Assembly (NCBI RefSeq): GCF_964340395.1
Contig: NC_135563.1
Span: 23,837,809-23,901,808, forward strand
Source: Glandiceps talaboti
Lineage: Eukaryota > Hemichordata > Enteropneusta > Spengelidae
DNA: 64,000 nt
Reading direction: 5' to 3'
Shown here piece after piece: positions 1-13,605 of the stretch. The translations under genes and the position numbers were made by a program. The notes under the pieces are model-generated. The model was not told where the DNA came from and did not search any database. It worked only from the letters and a program-made list of their open reading frames with translations. Numbering within the stretch: position 1 is the stretch's first letter; each line of letters opens with the position of its first letter.

Positions 1-3000
1 TTCTCAGATGATGTAAAATTGCAGAAATCAGAAATGACATTTTGAAATTCAGGAAAATACACAACATCAGTTCTCAAATAACATTTTTCTGATGCCATCA
101 TTATGAAACTGATATTTCTTAAATGGCAAATATCATATGTTCAGTACAACTAGTCAGTCCCATGTAAACTAAATGTGATGTAATACAAACAGACTGTAAC
201 AGCAAAATCTATTTATGACATCCACATATCATATTTTCACAATTATTTGAATGTAATTCACATACATCCATTAAATTATGAGAAGGATTCACCATTAATG
301 AATGTCACATTTCCGATGTACGTCAGTGTAACCTTTAACCTTACAATACTACTCTGTATTAATGCAAATAACGGACATTGATTACCTATAATGTCATCTC
401 TTTTTCATAATGACATACATGTCTATTTCAGTACACTATGTCACTAATCTTATCTCTTATCAAAATACACCTGTATTCTTACAAAGAGTTTATAAAAGGG
501 AGCATTTTGGGATCAGCAAAGTTCAGTGAAAACATGTCCTTCAAAAAAATGGCATTTTGGTTCAATAAATGCATTTAGTTTAAAAAAAAAAAAGATTTAG
601 TAGTAGAAGAGACTCAATATCTTTATTAAACAGCGCAGCAATTAATTTCACAGATTCTCTATATTTTAAATTATTTTTAGACTATTTCTACAGCTCCTAA
701 GCATTCAAAAGTACATTGTAGTCTAATCCCAAAGCCTGTAAGATTAGGACTTATTCTATTTTTACTTGTTCAATTTGTATGAATAAGGTATTAATATCTA
801 CATCAAATGTAATGGAGGAACGTAAACAATGAATGGGTGCCATCTTACTTGTCTTTTATAAAATTTTATCAATATTTACACCTAAAGTAGGGGAAAAATT
901 GAGGACGGCAAAATAGGCAATTGTGTTTATTAAATTGACCATGACTGCAAGGCTGGGAAACAGGATGAAAAATTATCCACTCATCCATCAAATACACACC
1001 TTGAAGGTGAAAACTCAAAGGTGAAATTACCTTGTGATTATCCTTCACAAAATCATGGATGTGGGAAAGAAAATGTGAAAATTAGTGCAAAGGATTGGGA
1101 ATAGTGCTTTCAATCTGGTTAATTCAATTAACTATATTTCAGTTGTCATTTTCACAGCTGTGATGCTAGACTCTGCCAGTAGAGGAGAAACCCTCTATAG
1201 CTAACTCAAGTTCCAATAATCACAAACATTATGCAATTGACCGAAATATGCAAACTATTGAATATGATTTTACAGTAGTTTTGACTCAATACTGAGCATA
1301 TTTTTATCTCACATTGCATATTAGTTGGTTGGTGGGGAGGGGGTGGGGGTATTTCTTTACAGATCAAAGGACTCCAATGTTGAGGTTTATAAAGCTGCTA
1401 TGAGTGTATACTATATGCAAATGATCTGATGAATCATTCAGTAGTGACCAGATATTGCAAATATACAAATGAACTAATGAATATTCATTTCCTATTAGCA
1501 AATTTCTTTCCTAAATCCTACATGCAAAACAATGCAAAATTTTGATAACTGTTGTTTGAGGTTGTATCATAGTACTGGGTTCTTTTAATGAGACAGAGTG
1601 TAGCATTACATAGCATCAAGAACCATGTTTTCCTGATTTCAGATTTGATGGCAGCTTTATAAAATCCTTAACTTGCTACTATACAGTTACCTCATGAATA
1701 CTTTTGACCCTACTGTTCCGCTGCAGACTAGGATGTCTTACACTAAAATGACTGGATAATCCCTACGGTTTGGAAAAAAACACAAAAAACAACAACATGC
1801 AAATGAATATTACAGACAATGAAAATGAATATGATATGATAATACAAGGAAGGAAATGGTACTACAACCAAGGGATAATATGCAAGGCAAACAGAAATGA
1901 TTCAAATAAGCTTAACACTCATTCACACATTCAGTCATTCTTCTAGCTGCTATATATGAAGTGGGTTAGAAGAATTTGAAATTGTCATGATGTGTATATT
2001 ATTGAAACTAAAACAGAGAAACACTATCAATGGCGTAATGTTGACAGTGTAACACAATAAAATTAACACCTGCTGTATTGATCTGTCAGACTACTGCTGC
2101 AGTGAACAATTGTGGTAATTTTCTTTTTCTTTAAATTTTGAAATGTTTGATGTTAAAAATAAAATGGGTTATTATGGTTTGTACTGTAGCCAAAAAAAAC
2201 ACACACATAAAGATGTACAAGTTAATTGTAAATGTTTGACTTTGTGGGCTAGATGAAATGTTTGCTGTGGCTTGTGTTGTAGCCAAATACACATGCTATG
2301 CACAGATTGTCTGTAAATGATTGGTAGAGGAGATTAATGTTGCTACTATCTGCAGTCAGTCATTAATAGCTATCAAGCCTTCTACACTGGTGCCACCCAT
2401 CTTACACAAAACAATAGGATAGAACTAAAACATAAAGATAGCACAAATGAGTTACAGGGGTGTGACAGCAGCATGTTGGTGTGCACTGATTACCAGTATG
2501 ACTGGGCAATAGCTCATTACATGGAACACTGAAAAGCAAAGATACAGGATTATAGTCTAACATTACAGTACGTTTAACAGAAAAATTACGTCAATGCTCT
2601 ACTTGAATTCAGCACAATCTGTTTTTAGCTGACCATGTTTAGCCTACATTACTTAGTATCTTGAAAGAAGAAAGAGAATTAAAGTACAAAAAAGACCCAT
2701 GAAGCGAGGGACATACATTCCTTTGTAAACAATAACAAAATCTCCAAAATTTAACACTGTAATATTTCGATAAAGAAAGGGGAAAATGTTTCCCACTTCT
2801 AAGTGTTGATATATGTATGAAATAGCTATTTGCTTGATTTGACTAGGCCATTTCATAACAGGGTTTTGTCTACTACTATGTATAATCTTGGGGAGCACCC
2901 AAAATTAGTGATTATAATAGAAGTGCACCCCTGTGTTGATAAACTTGACTTTCTTGTTAACCTTGTCATTCTGATTAGTTACTCATTCCATACCCATCAG

Positions 3001-3125
3001 TCATAGTCACACATCAGTCACAGTCATATTTATTTTCACCCCCCACCCCCCACCCCCATATATAATGTGCACCCTAGGCCTTATTTTATTTGTTATCTGT
3101 TGTAAATGTATTCATTACTGATGAT
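1..3125. other. AT-rich non-coding DNA, no gene seen
   Basis: No exon with recognisable protein similarity was found on either strand. The only local structure is a G-rich tract near 1325-1350 and a C-rich tract near 3038-3058, each with three runs of four to six G or C. If the PDE gene continues leftwards this is probably its intron or 3' flank, but no further PDE exon was recognised here. Confidence 0.6.
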
Positions 3126-3985
3126 GTAATGAACTTTGTAATTATTTGCTAGATATTGTAGTCACATTATATATATCTGTATTGTCTAACGTTATAGATA
3201 TTTGCTAGATATTGTAGTCACATTATATATATCTGTATTGTCTAACTTTATAGTTATTTGCTAGATATTGTAGTCACATTATATATGTCTGTATTGTCTA
3301 ACTTTGTAATTATTTGCTAGATATTGTAGTCACATTATATATGTCTGTATTGTCTAACTTTGTAATTATTTGCTAGATATTGTAGTCACATTATATTATA
3401 TCTGTCTGTATTGTCTAACTTTATAGTTATTTGCTAGATATTGTAGTCACATTATATATATCTGTATTGTCTAACGTTATAGTTATTTGCTAGATATTGT
3501 AGTCACATTATATATATATCTGTATTGTCTAACGTTATAGTTATTTGCTAGATATTGTAGTCACATTATATATGTCTGTATTGTCTAATGTTATAGTTGT
3601 TTGCTAGATATTGTAGTCACATTATATTATATCTGTCTGTATTGTCTAACTTTATAGTTATTTGCTAGATATTGTAGTCACATTATATATATCTGTATTG
3701 TCTAACGTTATAGTTATTTGCTAGATATTGTAGTCACATTATATATGTCTGTATTGTCTAACGTTGTGGTTATTTGCTAGATATTGTAGTCACATTATAT
3801 ATATATCTGTATTGTCTAACGTTATAGTTATTTGCTAGATATTGTAGTCACATTATATATGTCTGTATTGTCTAATGTTATAGTTGTTTGCTAGATATTG
3901 TAGTCACATTATATATATCTGTATTGTCTAACTTTATAGTTATTTGCTAGATATTGTAGTCACATTATATCTCTCTGTATTGTCT
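3126..3985. repeat. Minisatellite, ~57-bp unit, ~15 copies
   Basis: The motif TTGCTAGATATTGTAGTCAC recurs about 15 times at spacings of about 54-63 bases. Each unit ends in a variable TATATA/TATATG tract followed by CTGTATTGTCTAAC. Length differences between units come mainly from the TA tract. Monomers are very similar, which suggests recent expansion or homogenisation. Confidence 0.95.
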
Positions 3986-6900
3986 TTCTTTTCCATGAAA
4001 TTTGGCCTCAATCCTCATACTAACGTAATAAATTATTCACTTTTGTTGCCAAACATCTTGTTATAGTTGTTATTTTGCGTTATTGTGTTGTTGATGATGG
4101 AGTAGGTTTTGTTTCCATATTGTAATTTGATCTACTAAGAACACCATAAATATAATTTACCTACCAATGATAAAAATTGGCTATAAAACAATCATTTTAA
4201 TTGCTTTTGTATGGTATTTGTTTAATGTCTCTTTTAAGTTATTGTGCAGTGCTTGAACATTTTTTGAAATAGAGAAGGCACTTTAGAAATGAAGTAAATG
4301 TTAATAACCTCAAAAACAATACTTTTTAAACACTGAATTTGTTGAATTGAAATGACAAGGACATAGAACTGGTTGAGAGTTGTATATGTACATTTCATAA
4401 ATTTCATGTCATTACAACTTACCATCAAGTCATCCTTCTTTGAAAATGTCAAAATGGTTTCAATTATTGCTTCAGCACTTAAAAATATATTTTGGCTGAC
4501 AATTTTATGGTTCAATGTAAATATTGTTTTAACCAAAAAAATAAATCCTTTACGCCAGTAAATTGCTCAAGGAAATGTATGAAGTTTATAAATGAATTCA
4601 ATCGCTGCTTGAAGGAAAATATAGTGCACAGACCAACTTTAATCAACATCAAAATAGCAGTAAAAGTTTATTTCACACATGAGGATATGAAATGTACATA
4701 AAGCCTTTAGGCAACTCTGGGAAGAGACAAACCATGTAAATTTCAATAAAATGTTACATTTCACAGTTCTTAGTTATGCGTATCACAGGAAGAGAATGTT
4801 GAAAAGATTCTAAATACTTTTTTCATTTCTTGTTTTAAAGCGTATCATGGGTATATAAGAAGACACTTACAACAAGCCACCATTTGATGCAAATTATATA
4901 AGAAAGTTGCAATACACTAGACTAGAGGCAATAGAAAGATTACATTCTTTTGAAAGTATATTTAACAGCTGTTGGGTTTTGTATTTCGTTATTAGCACGA
5001 TTATTGGTAATGGTTTACAGGCACTTGCATAATAGCAATATTGTTTGAAAGATGCATAAATTGTCTCATCATTTCTGAAATGCAATAGGATTTGAATTTC
5101 ATAACACGAATATTCATGGACATATACACCAATCGTGTTTGCCATACACCGGCCTTCTAGCCAAATAGAAGGTTAGTCATTTATTAAAATGAAAAACACT
5201 CAAACACACTGAAATACTATATAATGGGAACACTCACACATCTATTTGTTTTCAACAATATTCAACAACTTCATATTATTATTTTGCATTCAAAATATCT
5301 ATTTGTAAATATTTGTCAATCTAAACATAGTAACACTAAAGTGCTCAGCAAACTCAAATATTGAGATCTCACATCTTATAATATATTCCCATTTCATTTT
5401 TCCTTATTCCAGACCAGATAAACTGGTTGAAGACCTCTGTTCCAGAAAGTAAAGAAATTAACAATAGCACTTCTTTACTATCATCAACTTATCATCATGT
5501 GAGTAGATTGACTTTGGAGATTAGTAACTGACATATTTCTTTTTTTACTGCACTGAACTTGATATAAGTTTTATCTGAATTAAAAATTTGGTAATGAATA
5601 AATTTCATATCTTCTTTCTATTGTTTCATTACTCATGAAAGCAAACATCAAGAGTAACCATAGTAACCAATGTTTACAAAAGAAGATTTGAGTTTACTGA
5701 GTACTCAAAAAATCAGAGCAAACAACATTCAATCACTAATACACTGACCATAAAAAAATTGCAAATTTTCACAAATGAAAGCAAAATTTTAGTGTACATA
5801 AAATTACTACTTGTGTTCAATTAGTATCATCTACTGTTGCAGTGAAAACCAATTTATACAGAAAACTAAGAATTTGGCTACCTATCCTAACGTCACCAAA
5901 TCAGAGTTGTTGGTTTTAGTATGTGTATGTTAGACATTGAGTGCTTTTAACGAGAGAAAACACTTTCAACTGAAGGTGTTCCTTGTGAGATTCTACGTTT
6001 TTTTCGCTGTGAGGATGACTTTCCCATTGTGCTTTCTACCATTGAACCTAAATAATGCCTGCAAGCTGAATGCTACCCAGTGGGTTTAGTTTCAAATTGT
6101 TCAGACATTTTGTTTATCAAATCAGCGGCTGTTAATATCATGGGGTGGTCGTGAAGGGAGCAAAGGTCAGAGGTCGGGTCTGATCAAAATCTGATATGCA
6201 TGCAGCAGCTAGGTAACTATTAGTTTCTGTCAAAAACAGTCTAAATAATATTCTTACGAAAGAAATTCGCAGACTGTGACAACGCATAGGCAAACTACAG
6301 GCTTTGTACTGGTGCAAGGCCTACACAAATTGAGGAAGCTCATGCATAAATCTAGAAAAATAACTAAATTTTCTAAAATTCACATTAATGGGTTTACAAT
6401 TAACCTTATTAAATTTCTTTCCCATGCGTTCAAATATCGTCATCTGCAATTGAGAAAAAAAGGTGACAACATTTTTGTAATTCTTATGAATAACGTGCAA
6501 GGTTTATACATCATAATAGGGAAATGCAATACGCAATATTGCATGTGATGTTTGGAGCCTCGGAAACACAACTTGTACATTATCAGTTAACATTATTTAC
6601 AGGAGTTTTATGAAAATGGGTAGATATCGTTGTGGTTGCACTGTGAAGGGGGGTGGAACAGCCATGTTCAACAATTTGCAAAAATCAAAAAATGAATTAT
6701 TGATCAAAAATAGAAAGATTGATTTAAGTCGTATCTGACTGTTTTAGGATTCAATTTATGCCGAGGACGTTTCTAAAACAAATATAATGAGAATGACTAC
6801 ATGAAAATTTATCCAATGTAATTTCAAGCTCATCCAAAAGGCAAAGAGCAAATTCAGAGGAAACGTGAGATTACACAAACCTTTTAGCGTGTACAGCATT

Positions 6901-7315
6901 TGATATTTAGTAAAAATTCATTTATTTGATGGCTTGTTTCCCTCTTTTATTTTGTTATAATTTTCAGTTCAATCGTTTTTTATCAAATATGACTTGGATT
7001 CATAGTTTTGTCATAAAAGTTTGTGTTTGAACTGCAGTCAAATTTGAATAAAATACATATGTTTGCTTTGTTTGTTTGTGAATGCACTTCTCCAAGACCA
7101 TGACATTCTGAAAAATAAGCAATATGTTATACACTGATACAGCAGTCTTCTATAAAAACCTATGAAGGAAAAGTTACAGTGAACAATTCAGTAAGACATA
7201 GGAAGGTATTACAGTTCATGATATTATCTGTACAATATCTCTATAAATCAACAATAATACAATCTACATCAATAATCAGCAACATTACAACAAGTGATTG
7301 AAGAATTGTCCTTAC
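3986..7315. other. Non-coding DNA downstream of the last visible PDE exon
   Basis: I see no supported exon. Open frames around 4234-4701, 4894-5145 and 6276-6548 are short, AT-rich and resemble no family I know. The stretch around 5990-6190 is less AT-rich and may be an old repeat. In PDE orientation this is the intron following the GAF-B exon, whose next exon was not found in the window. Confidence 0.5.
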
Positions 7316-7456
7316 CCCTTCTTCATGTTCTTCTAAAATAAACATAAGAATGCGTTCACATTTTAGCAGTGATATGGCTTCTGTCATCATCTTGTGGACA
7401 ACTCCATCTAGCGATGACTGCTCTTCAAAAATGCCTCTTGCCAATTGGAGCAGCAT
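7316..7456 (-). CDS. PDE5/PDE11-family phosphodiesterase, exon for start of GAF-B
   Basis: This exon has 47 codons, phase 0 at both ends, with an acceptor reading TTTCAG before MLLQLARG and a donor GGG|GTAAGG. It encodes LLQLARGIFEEQSSLDG followed by LLKCERILMFILEE. This is the linker helix and first strand of the second GAF domain in PDE5/6/11 enzymes. The IFEEQ-SL block resembles PDE5, while LLKCER resembles PDE11, so the subfamily is unresolved. These enzymes hydrolyse cGMP (PDE11 also cAMP), and their GAF domains give allosteric control and dimer contacts. The exon joins in frame to the one at 9158-9247. The next exon (rest of GAF-B) and the catalytic HD domain were not found and are presumably left of the window. 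Confidence 0.9.
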
Positions 7457-9157
7457 CTGAAATTTGAGTATGCAATTTGGAAATTTATTTCACAAAAAAA
7501 TATCAATAAAGGAAAGGAAAACTCAACAAATAAGAAGGGAGAGGCAAAGAAAATGTTCAAAGTGATTTACTACAGATTTTAATACATACATTTATTTCAT
7601 TTCTCTGCTTATGATTGAGAACTTGTTGGAAAAAAAAGAAATATCAATTTTGTCAACAATTTTGGACCACATTAGAAGCCTTTGACAAGTTTACTTGGAT
7701 CAAAATATGTCAAAATTCAATTATCAAAACAAAAGAGTCTGTTGTATAAGTCTGTAATTTGAGAATTTCAGGTTGAAACGATGAATACCCCCGGTACTAT
7801 CTTCTTCTCTTTAAAATGATGTTGATTTTAAGTCAGCTGTTTAGTTTGGGAAATATGACTCTTTTTCCCTGCTTTAATTTACACCCAACTTTTGTTCAAC
7901 ACATGGTGATATACTGACCAGTACATGTAGCTTGATGTGTTCATTTTGAAGACTGGAAACATTTACTTAATTTAAGACTTAATCTGAGGCACTCACTACA
8001 TTAACTTGTGTTTATTAGATGCAGGTACATTTGACATTAAGTCTTTTGGTAACAATAAACATATCTATACTATATTTCCAGCAAATTTAAAAGTGGTTTA
8101 TCAACAAGGTGAGCTAGAAAACTGCTGAGTTGGCAGAAGGAAGAAAGAAAGATATATACCACAACTGAGTAATTTGGTATACACTTGCTAATCTTTCAGA
8201 AATTTTCAGCAAATACAATTACTTAAATTGGTATGCTGCCCTGGAACTGAAAAAAGGCAATACAACACACTATAAAGGGGCACACCACACCAGGAAATAT
8301 TTTATTGATAAACTTTGGGTTCTGGAGAGTCACTACATTTGCCAAGAAACACCAAATTCAAACTTGTTTTCACCATTATTGTTCTTTCAGTGATGCACAG
8401 TGGCCTCTCATATTAAAACATAAGATAAATAAAACTTGATACAAAATGATCTGGTTAAACAAAAGTATAAATTTAATAAAATAGTTGGCAAGTTGCTTCC
8501 TTTGTAGTAAAATCAATCATTATTGCCAACTTGCTTGTTCCAAAACAAAATGTGATAGGAATTGCATGTAACTGAGAGATTACCTCCAGTTTCATTTCTA
8601 TCTTTGCTTTTTCTTGTACAATATTTTAATCAATTTCTAGAGAAAATACTATTATCCTTTTCACAGTTAAATTGAAAAAAGGCCGACCACCTGATCACAC
8701 TAAGTCAGATCAGGTCAGAAGAAAATGTTCTCCTAGATTCAGTATAGCCAAAGAGTTACTATCATATATTTCATGTTTAGCAGTAATGTTTTATGGTTTC
8801 TGGCAAGTATTACTTTTGGTTTCTGTAACCATTTTATCAAATCAGCAGTACTACAACTTTTTGATGTGTAATGCCATCATGCTATAAAACAAGTGTGATA
8901 TCGCAGGATTTTTTGTTCTCTATAAACTGCAAAATATGCAGACATGATATGGGTGGTTACAGTGGCTTGCTTGGAATATCCAAATTGCCATTTTCAGCAT
9001 TGCTGCAGCCAACCCAGGCATTTGAGGAAGCTTATATGGGGCTGTTGTGTTGTATTGCCCTATTGTTAGAGGTAGTAATTGTACAGGAAGTGCTTTGAAC
9101 ACAGTGTGAAAAAATGCTGTATTATTAAGAGTACTAAATTACATGATAGGAACCTAC
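7457..9157 (-). other. PDE intron of 1.7 kb
   Basis: This is the intron between two consecutive phase-0 PDE exons. Overlapping short frames at 8672-9102 exist on both strands, but they lie inside the intron, match nothing I recognise and are judged accidental. No repeats of note were seen. Confidence 0.8.
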
Positions 9158-9247
9158 CTGATTTCGTTTATATTCCTGCACAGACATTTCAAAGAGTTGG
9201 GCATTCATAAGACCTATACCACAAAATGTCAGGTAATTCTTGAACAC
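9158..9247 (-). CDS. PDE5/PDE11-family phosphodiesterase, GAF-A/GAF-B linker exon
   Basis: This exon has 30 codons and is phase 0 at both ends. The acceptor is TTTTTTAG before GTG TTC AAG and the donor is CAG|GTAGGT. It encodes [18 protein letters not shown] and ends EYKRNQ. The FCGI-x-NAQL signature closes GAF-A in PDE5 and PDE11, and the following helix leads to GAF-B. It is too short for ordinary ORF finding and was recognised from its residues and splice sites. Upstream it joins in frame to the exon at 36330-36488 across a 27-kb intron. Downstream it joins to 7316-7456 to give EYKRNQ-MLLQLARG. Confidence 0.92.
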
Positions 9248-9530
9248 CTAAAAAACACATCAAAAATTTTGATTTGGGTTAGAAATTCTCATGTAACAAA
9301 AAAGAGCTTCACAACTCACACTCTAATAACAGTATTTGATGACAAATCTCTGAGTTAGTCTTTTTATCTGCTAACACTATGTCCACTAACTTACACACAA
9401 TTTTTCAGTTTATTATATACTTTACAATTACATATTAACAGTATTGCTGACAGGAAGTGTTGAGTTGTAGAACACCTTACATGTAGTTGAACTGGTTTCA
9501 TTTTCTCATACACAAATACAGCTGGTTAGT

Positions 9531-9588
9531 ATTAGGGTTAGGGTTAGGGTTAGGGTTAGGGTTAGGGTTAGGGTTAGGGCTAGGGTTA
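9531..9588 (+). repeat. Interstitial telomere-type repeat (TTAGGG)n
   Basis: Eight consecutive TTAGGG units are followed by one variant unit reading GGGCTA. TTAGGG is the canonical metazoan telomere motif. Here it lies inside a PDE intron, about 200 bases before the 69-bp minisatellite, so it is an interstitial telomeric sequence and not a chromosome end. Confidence 0.97.
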
Positions 9589-9786
9589 ATTTAAACCGAT
9601 TAACATATGTCACTTTTAACATAATACATCATATCATCACAGAACCTTACAACAGTTGTTAAAACAACCTTTCCATTCAGAAGAAATTATTTCAGGACAG
9701 AATTGGGAATGAATATGAAAATAAATTTGACATTGAAAATATAATAGCAATTATTGTAATGTGTCATCATCATGTAATGTATCATC

Positions 9787-10813
9787 ATCCATGGTGGATG
9801 CTATAAATGATTGTGGTACATACAGAAAACACTTCACTTTGGTGTTATGGGTTGTAATTGATATGGATGCTATAAATGATTGTGGTACATACAGAAAACA
9901 CTTTACTTTGGTGTTATGGGTTGTACTTGATATGGATGCTATAAATGATTGTACAGAAAACACTTTACTTTGGTGTTATGGGTTGTACTTGATATGGATG
10001 CTATAAATGATTGTACAGAAAACGCTTTACTTTGGTGTTATGGGTTGTATTTGATATGGATGCTATAAATGATTGTGGTACATACAGAAAACGCTTTACT
10101 TCGGTGTTATGGGTTGTATTTGATATGGATGCTATAAATGATTGTGGTACATACAGAAAACACTTTACTTTGGTGTTATGGGTTGTACTTGATATGGATG
10201 CTATAAATGATTGTGGTACATACAGAAAACACTTTACTTTGGTGTTATGGGTTGTACTTGATATGGATGCTATAAATGATTGTGGTACATACAGAAAATG
10301 CTTCACTTCAGTGTTATGGGTTGTACTTGATATGGATGCTATAAATGATTGTGGTACATACAGAAAATGCTTCACTTCAGTGTTATGGGTTGTACTTGAT
10401 ATGGATGCTATAAATGATTGTGGTACATACAGAAAACGCTTTACTTCGGTGTTATGGGTTGTATTTGATATGGATGCTATAAATGATTGTGGTACATACA
10501 GAAAACACTTTACTTTGGTGTTATGGGTTGTACTTGATATGGATGCTATAAATGATTGTGGTACATACAGAAAACGCTTTACTTTGGTGTTATGGGTTGT
10601 ATTTGATATGGATGCTATAAATGATTGTGGTACATACAGAAAACACTTTACTTTGGTGTTATGGGTTGTACTTGATATGGATGCTATAAATGATTGTGGT
10701 ACATACAGAAAACGCTTCACTTCAGTGTTATGGGTTGTACTTGATATGGATGCTATACATGATTGTGGTACATACAGAAAATGCTTCACTTCAGTGTTAT
10801 GGGTTGTAATTCA
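9787..10813. repeat. Minisatellite, 69-bp unit, 15 copies
   Basis: The unit runs from ATGGATGCTATAAATGATTG to GTGTTATGGGTTGTACTTGA. Fifteen copies are present, and two of them (near 9940-10060) lack nine bases, GGTACATAC. Because 69 is divisible by three and the unit has no stops in some frames, long repetitive open frames appear on both strands (10011-10862 plus, 10001-10789 minus). These are by-products of the array. Units differ at a few positions such as CACTTT, CGCTTT and TGCTTC, which repeat in mixed order. Confidence 0.95.
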
Positions 10814-11877
10814 CTTCATGCTTTTCATGTACCTGACAGAGTTAATCCAAACTTTATTCTAAAAGTTTACAAAGTCTACCAGTAACATTAAAACAGTCTG
10901 TCAGTCAGATTAAAATACTCAACATCCACACAAGTAAACAACATTTAATTTGCCTATTACATTCACATTAATTTCCATAATACACTTATGATGCAATATT
11001 TGCAGTTATATAAACAACACACCTTAATTAATTATGTCATTAAATATCACTGACAATCAATATTACTTGACTGTTTTCCATGATCCTAACATTTCCTTCA
11101 CGATACGACTGACTTAATCTGAACATTATAGTTATCAATATCATATCATACGCAGTCAACAGCTATCTTCCATGGTTTGAAAATTCCTTTCCAGAAATAA
11201 TTGAATCAATTTGCATATTAAATTTCATATGTCATTAGATATCAATATTCCTTATATTCTATGATTGAAATATTTTCTTCAAGATATAACTGAATTAATT
11301 TGCATATTACTGTTACACTATAACTCACAATCAATATTCCTTATGTATTGTAATCAAATACATTTCCCTCCAAGACATAAACTGAATGCAGTTTAATATT
11401 TTAGCAAACGGCAAGTGTAATATGATAACAATAACTTAATAACTGAAATGCTTTCCACCAAAGGCAGAAATCATTAATTATCTGTCACTAACATTTTTCT
11501 AAATGATTAATTTCCCATAAAGTATTGGGTAATACATATTGAGTTATCTTACTTTCACCATGGTAATATAATAAAAGCGTTGGTTTGTTGGTAAACTGTC
11601 TAGAGAACTATCCAGGTAACGAAGGTCACCTGGAGGACGCTGTGACATTGAACTATAAATAGGTCACTCCTGACGTACATTTTATATTTGGAATTAAAAA
11701 AACACAAATTACAAGCTTAATATTAACATTGACAGCTAAGTGAATGTTTAAAGGTATATTCTCATTTTGATGTTCCTTTAGGAAATTCTCATATTAAAAC
11801 ATAAATTACTCATTCTCACGAAAATTGTAAGACAGGCATAATTATGCATGTACATGGGAATGTTTGTGTACAAACAC
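10814..11877. other. Non-coding DNA with degenerate ~125-bp repeats
   Basis: Between about 11020 and 11400 a diverged unit recurs three or four times. It contains AATCAATATTCCTTAT and AACTGAATTAATTTGCATAT. This is an old tandem repeat. No gene was seen in the interval. Confidence 0.5.
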
Positions 11878-12110
11878 TAACATATACACAGACATATGTG
11901 TACACGCACACACATACACACATGTATACACACACATACATACATACATACACACACACATACACACACACATACACATACATACATACACACACACGGA
12001 TACATACCAGTACATACACACATATACACAGACACAGACAGACTGACACTTAACATGCCTACATTTCGTATAGCAAAGCTGAAGTCTGTTGTTCAGTTGT
12101 GCTAACAATG
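11878..12110 (+). repeat. (CA)/(CATA) microsatellite ending in the tail of a dispersed element
   Basis: A CACACA/CATACA tract spans about 11880-12045 and ends in CAGACAGACTGACA. It is followed by ATGCCTA and then TTCAGTTGTGCTAA near 12090. The same ending follows microsatellites at 13070, 22945, 33310 and 63610, so this is probably a truncated copy of that element. Confidence 0.75.
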
Positions 12111-12189
12111 AATAGAATACTAACAGGAAAAACAACAACAAAAATTAAAAAATAGCCCCAATGGCGTTCTTGCACAACTGTATAGTTTA

Positions 12190-13115
12190 TGTGTTGTTTT
12201 GTAAATGTTTATCTACACCAAAATTTGTCTGTTACTATGGGCAAGGTCTTGTTACTGGGCATATTTGCATACATTTTTTGAATATCTGTTTATCCACTTA
12301 CCTATTAATCCCTGTTCTTAACTTTATAATATAGATCATCATTTGGCTGTTGCTATGGGCATGGTCTTGTTGCTAGGCATATTTGCATACATTTTTTTAC
12401 TCTTTATTCACTTGCCTACCCATCCTCGTTCTTATCTTTGTAATGTACATCATCATTTGACTATTGCCAAGGGCATGGTCATGGTTGCTAGGGCCAGTTG
12501 CATCAAAATATTCTGAACAATATCTGCAGAATAACACCTGAAATATCTGCACCAAGTTTAAGCCCCATTCATGATGTAGTTTTGAATAAAGATAAGATTT
12601 TTAGACCTAATTTGCATATCACAGATGGGATTATCATGTCATGAATACATCTTCATTTTCACGTACCCAGATACATTGATTTCCCATTAAATCTACGCCC
12701 AGTCTGCTCAGTAGTTTTGGAACTAAAGATTTTGGACTGAAAAGATACATTACTGACCTAATTTGCATATTACTGACAGTATCATCATGTCATGAACAAT
12801 TCTTACCCTATACATTCCAAAGAAAATTTACAAAACTTTCAGACCAATCTACCCATTAGTTTTGGAGTATAAGTTTTTTGAACAAAACTCACTGATGAAC
12901 AATTTCCCAACTGGACACCAAAAGTAATGTCCCCACCAAAGACCAAGACAGTCAGCTGGCACACAATCATGCACGCACACACACATGTGCACACATATAC
13001 TCATGCATGTACACATGCACGCACATACACACACACACACACAGTCAGACAGACAGACAGACAGAGACAGACAGACATCTCACCATGCCTAACCAGTTCA
13101 GTTGTGCTAATAATA
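12190..13115 (+). mobile_element. Dispersed repeat with internal microsatellite (copy 2)
   Basis: The copy opens with two imperfect ~100-base units containing GGGCATGGTCTTGTTGCTAG and CATATTTGCATACATTTTTT. A middle part has CAATTTCCCAACTGGACACC and AAGTAATGTCCC. This is followed by a CA then GACA microsatellite (12960-13075) and the ending CAGTTGTGCTAATAAT. The same order occurs at 62914-63655. No coding capacity or terminal inverted repeat was seen, so it may be a non-autonomous element or an old unclassified interspersed repeat. Confidence 0.75.
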
Positions 13116-13605
13116 TTATTATATATCTTGTCCAAGACATGTGTCAACAGCCCACTGCAGTACATCCCTGATGAGTGATGGTGCTGACGAGATGACATCA
13201 GTGATAATTCAGGATTCCCTTCTAAAATATTGTTTGACTTTGTGAATAGAGATTTTCATTTGTAAGATAATGCATAGACCCACATGGATAATGTAATATC
13301 AATTTTATACAAAAAATAGTTACAGAAAAGCTACTGGAGTCTTTGAAAGAGTTTTAATGTGAATGCAATGGATGAAATAAAGCTATAGCCTGCCTCTATT
13401 TAGTAGTGGGCTTTAGAAATAGCCTTAACATGAAGGCAACTGTTGAAATAAATGAAACTTTAATAGTCTGCATTCACTGATTGAAGTGTTTTCAAGATGT
13501 TTGCATGGAGGTATCTACAATGAAGTCTAGAGATTCCACCAACATGCATTGCACAGTGACTCCATCTAACACTTGATAATGTATATATCATTGAAATTTC
13601 TGTTT
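13116..13605. other. Non-coding DNA, nothing recognised
   Basis: No repeat or exon was recognised. The segment lies between the dispersed element and the 56-bp array. Confidence 0.5.

Noticed and set aside
1325-1350. Three-layer G-quadruplex
   Set aside because: Only three runs of four or more G are present, so four GGG tracts cannot be formed. The C-rich tract near 3038-3058 has the same limit.
8672-9102. Small genes between two PDE exons
   Set aside because: Short overlapping frames on both strands within a 1.7-kb intron, without recognisable features.
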